NCBI GenBank assembly: GCA_029856445.1
Contig: JAHQWY010000010.1
Span: 1 to 25,845 of the forward strand
DNA from: Promethearchaeia archaeon
GTDB taxonomy: Archaea; Asgardarchaeota; Lokiarchaeia; Sigyniarchaeales; SOKP01
Length of the DNA: 25,845 nt
Reading direction: 5' to 3'
Below the pieces are notes generated by a model that made no database searches, was not told where the DNA came from, and saw only the letters and a program-made list of their open reading frames with translations. Numbering within the stretch: the stretch's first letter is position 1; every line of letters starts with the position of its first letter. This document shows positions 23,268 through 25,845 of this stretch, one piece after another. The position numbers and the translations under genes are program-made.

Positions 23268-25337
23268 ATGAGTTGTCATTTGTCAAAAAAACAGAAAGAG
23301 AAAAATAGAAACCAACAACAATACAAGGATTCAATCAATATAGCATTGGCAGGTAATCCAAATGTAGGAAAATCTGTAATATTTAATCAGTTAACAGGGC
23401 TTTCACAGACGATTGGAAATTGGCCTGGAAAGACAGTTGAAAAAATGGAAGGGAAATTAGATTTTTTAGGATATCACTTTAATATTGTTGATTTACCGGG
23501 TATTTATTCATTATCCACATTCACTTTAGAAGAAATAGTAAGCAGAGAATTTATAGCTTCTGAGGAAGTTGATTTGATAATAAATGTTATCGATGCTACT
23601 AATCTTGAACGAAATTTATTTTTTACTTTTCAACTTTTAGAATTAAAGGTTCCAATAATCCTCGCTATGAATCAAATGGATATTTTACATAAAAGAAATA
23701 TAGATCTAGACTTCAACAAGTTAGAAGAAATTTTCAAGTTTCCAGTCTTGCCTTTAGTTGCTGTTCATGGAGTAGGTGTCCATCAACTTCTCGAAAAAGC
23801 AATAGAAATGGTTATCTCTCGCCAGCACCACTTAAATAATGAAAAAACTGGATTTAAGTTTCCCGAATTATCCGCAATCCTTTCTTTTGGAAGGGAAGTT
23901 GAGAATAAAATCAAGTTTCTTATGAAAAAGATTAATGCTTCCGGAACCTCATTAAATAATTCCCATTATCCCCATAGATTCTTAGCAATAAAACTATTAG
24001 AAAATGATGAAGAAATTACCAAAATCTTTGAAAATCATGAATCAACCTTAGATCTCATTCAACTAGCTGATGTTTATCGCAAAGAACTTGAAGAGATTCA
24101 TGGTGAAGATATTAACACTATAATTTCTTCCGAAATTTATAATAATATTAATAAAATAGTAGAACAAGTTGTATTATTTCGATCAGAAAAACAAACTAAA
24201 AAAATTTCTCTTGCCGATAAACTTGACCACCTTACCACTCACTCAATCTGGGGATATATCGTATTGATTCTAGTTCTTTTGGGAATCTATATGTTTACAT
24301 TTTCAATTGGGAGTTTTTTTGGAGGGATATTAGATGAAGGATATGGAATTTGGAGTGAAAAGATTTATTCTATATTTGGAGAAGATTTAATAGGTGTCAA
24401 GATTCTTTGGGATGGAGGAGTAGGGGGGTTAATCGGGGTAATTGGAGGTGTATTAGTCTACGTTATACCATTTTTCTTTATAATTGAAATTCTACAAGAT
24501 TCAGGTTACCTCCCAAGAGCAGCATTTATGATGGATCGAATTATGCACACGATTGGAATTCACGGAAAATCTATTATCCCTATGATTTTGGGTTTTGGGT
24601 GTAATGTTCCGGCATGTGCAGGATGTAGAATTATGGAAACTGAGCGAGAAAAAAAGATATCTATTGTTTTAACATCACTTGTTCCTTGTGCAGCAACAAT
24701 GACAGTCGTTATGGGATTGGTTGGGAGATATTTAGGTCTTTCATGGGTCTTATTTTTGTTTGCTATAAACTTTACAGTTATTTTAATCATTGGTAGAATT
24801 CTAAATAAAACAATGCCTGGAACGTGTACAGAATTAATTATGGAAATGCATGAATATAGGATGCCCAATTATAATGTAATTCTGAAGCAAACATGGTTAA
24901 GATCTAAAGAATTTGTGTATAAAGCACTTCCAATTATTATAATTCTTGGAATTACATTGGAAATCCTGCTAATTTTTAATGCTTTAGAACCAGTTAACCT
25001 TATTCTATCCCCGATATCTGTATTCTGGCTGGGACTTCCAACAGTTGCAGGAATATTTTTAATTTACGGAATTTTGCGTAAAGAACTAACACTTGTACTT
25101 CTAGCTCTTTTTGCAGAAAATATGGGAAAAACTCTCATAGAATTATTGACTCCTATTCAAATGATTACATTCAGCTTAGTCACAATGCTTTATATTCCTT
25201 GTTTTGCGACTGTCATTATAATAGCGAAACAAACTAATTGGAAATACGCAATCCAGATTTCTTTTTTGGAAATTTCAATTGCTTTAATTATTGGGGGTCT
25301 TATAAATTGGGGATTTATTTTAATTTCAAGTTTTTAA
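23268..25337 (+). CDS. feoB: FeoB ferrous-iron transporter
   Basis: This 689-residue FeoB is the inner-membrane Fe2+ transporter with an N-terminal G domain. G1 is GNPNVGKS (29-36), G3 DLPG (75-78), G4 NQMD (135-138), and the G5 region VAVHGVG. A helical spacer follows to about 310, then the membrane part with about eight or more hydrophobic segments. The gate motifs GFGCNVPACAGCRIMETERE and LVPCAATMTVVMG have the cysteines typical of the archaeal type. The second gate motif pattern (GILRKELTLVLL, YIPCFATV) is near 605-645. Length and order are normal and the gene looks intact. The preceding FeoA is its partner. Iron supply fits the many Fe-S proteins encoded next door. Confidence 0.97.
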   Translation: MSCHLSKKQKEKNRNQQQYKDSINIALAGNPNVGKSVIFNQLTGLSQTIGNWPGKTVEKMEGKLDFLGYHFNIVDLPGIYSLSTFTLEEIVSREFIASEEVDLIINVIDATNLERNLFFTFQLLELKVPIILAMNQMDILHKRNIDLDFNKLEEIFKFPVLPLVAVHGVGVHQLLEKAIEMVISRQHHLNNEKTGFKFPELSAILSFGREVENKIKFLMKKINASGTSLNNSHYPHRFLAIKLLENDEEITKIFENHESTLDLIQLADVYRKELEEIHGEDINTIISSEIYNNINKIVEQVVLFRSEKQTKKISLADKLDHLTTHSIWGYIVLILVLLGIYMFTFSIGSFFGGILDEGYGIWSEKIYSIFGEDLIGVKILWDGGVGGLIGVIGGVLVYVIPFFFIIEILQDSGYLPRAAFMMDRIMHTIGIHGKSIIPMILGFGCNVPACAGCRIMETEREKKISIVLTSLVPCAATMTVVMGLVGRYLGLSWVLFLFAINFTVILIIGRILNKTMPGTCTELIMEMHEYRMPNYNVILKQTWLRSKEFVYKALPIIIILGITLEILLIFNALEPVNLILSPISVFWLGLPTVAGIFLIYGILRKELTLVLLALFAENMGKTLIELLTPIQMITFSLVTMLYIPCFATVIIIAKQTNWKYAIQISFLEISIALIIGGLINWGFILISSF

Positions 25338-25519
25338 AAACTTGTTATATTTTATAAATTCAATTAAAATTTTCTTATAAATTCTCTAGTAGGATTCAGT
25401 TTGTTTTCTAAAACATAAAAGAGAAATTTAATAGTTCTTGATCCGCTTTGACTATAGTGTGAATTTATAAAAAAAAATGGATATGAATAGAATATTGAAA
25501 ATTATAGAGGTGGTTAAAT

Positions 25520-25845
25520 ATTACTGAAAATGAGAAATTTATCCTATATGTACAAACAAGCCATGACCCAGAACGTCAATATTCACCTTTAGTACTTGCT
25601 CAAACTGCCAAAGCTATGGATATTAAACCAGTAGTATATTATTTGGGTACAGGTTTAAGGATATTAAAACCAGGTGAAGCGGAAAAAATTAAATTAGGAG
25701 AATTCCCAAGTGTGAAGGAAATGATTGATAAAACTTTAGATATGGGAATTGAAATTCTGGTTTGTGAAGCATCAAAAAGAATGCTAGGATGGGAAAAAGT
25801 AGATTTAATACCTGGAGTAAAAATTGTAGGGGCAGCAACTTTAAA
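25520..25845 (+). CDS. DsrE-family protein, 3'-truncated by window edge, probable ATT start
   Basis: The first 108 codons of a DsrE/TusD-like small protein are visible: strand KFILYVQTSHDP, helix with SPLVLAQTAKAM, KPVVYYLGTGLRIL, then IEILVCEASKRMLGW with the conserved active-type Cys and GVKIVGAATL near the end. Such proteins carry sulfur or bind small thiol ligands and are common in Hdr/sulfur-metabolism settings. The frame has a TAG at 25505-25507 and no ATG/GTG/TTG before the first strand; the next Met would remove strand one. ATT at 25520 lies six bases after GAGGTGG, a strong ribosome site, so ATT is the proposed start. The C-terminus is outside the window. Confidence 0.82.
   Translation, partial: MTENEKFILYVQTSHDPERQYSPLVLAQTAKAMDIKPVVYYLGTGLRILKPGEAEKIKLGEFPSVKEMIDKTLDMGIEILVCEASKRMLGWEKVDLIPGVKIVGAATL

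Noticed and set aside
1..25845. CRISPR arrays, tRNA/rRNA genes, insertion sequences, att sites
   Set aside because: I looked for regularly spaced repeats, cloverleaf-type segments, transposase motifs and terminal repeats and found none I could support by eye.

Overview
The window looks like a piece of an Asgard archaeon close to Lokiarchaeota. The DNA is very AT-rich. The genes are archaeal in type: heterodisulfide-reductase (Hdr) and F420-hydrogenase-like modules, a methylene-tetrahydromethanopterin dehydrogenase domain, an Lrp/AsnC regulator and TATA-like promoters. Most telling is an hdrA gene with two in-frame TGA codons at conserved cysteine positions, followed directly after its stop codon by an RNA element that folds like a eukaryotic SECIS. 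Eukaryote-like SECIS elements and multi-selenocysteine proteins have been reported in Lokiarchaeota. The taxonomic assignment is inference, since no rRNA gene is present.

Layout. 1-267: end of a FeoA-like gene. 292-1831: a small zinc-binding protein (-), an Lrp/AsnC regulator (+) and a universal stress protein (-). 2178-3614 (+): an FrhB-like flavoprotein with a C-terminal winged helix. 3765-5852 (-): a 52-residue ORF behind a three-part protein (degenerate MvhD, winged helix, FrhB). 6041-8346 (-): two overlapping genes sharing an N-terminal domain, the second fused to an MtdB-like dehydrogenase. 8744-10850 (-): the selenoprotein hdrA and its SECIS. 11276-12433 (+): a plain FrhB-like protein. 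12536-17143 (+): a tightly packed operon of winged-helix-HdrA-MvhD fusion, [NiFe]-hydrogenase small subunit and large subunit. 17555-22550 (+): zinc-ribbon protein, HdrD-like (HdrC+HdrB) protein and a giant double-HdrA-MvhD protein. 22890-25337 (+): feoA-feoB. 25520-end (+): start of a DsrE-like gene.

How it fits together. The middle 20 kb is an electron-confurcation/bifurcation island: H2 (group 3-type hydrogenase), F420H2 (three FrhB-like proteins), C1-pterin carbon (MtdB-like) and disulfide or other low-potential acceptors (HdrA, HdrD-like) could exchange electrons through ferredoxin-like Fe-S chains. Three of these redox proteins also carry DNA-binding-type winged helices. A 20-bp inverted repeat (consensus TTGAYAA-N6-TTRTCAA) recurs upstream of the FrhB/hdrA pair, the MtdB operon and the HdrD operon. 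Together this suggests a redox-controlled regulon, possibly with redox enzymes acting as their own sensors. That last step is inference.

Translation signals. Shine-Dalgarno-type GGTGA/GGTGG/GGAGG sequences 5-9 nt before the start are common. Three genes (universal stress protein, second feoA, DsrE-like) appear to start at ATT. TGA serves as a normal stop in several genes and as selenocysteine in hdrA. No tRNA, rRNA, CRISPR array or transposon was recognised.
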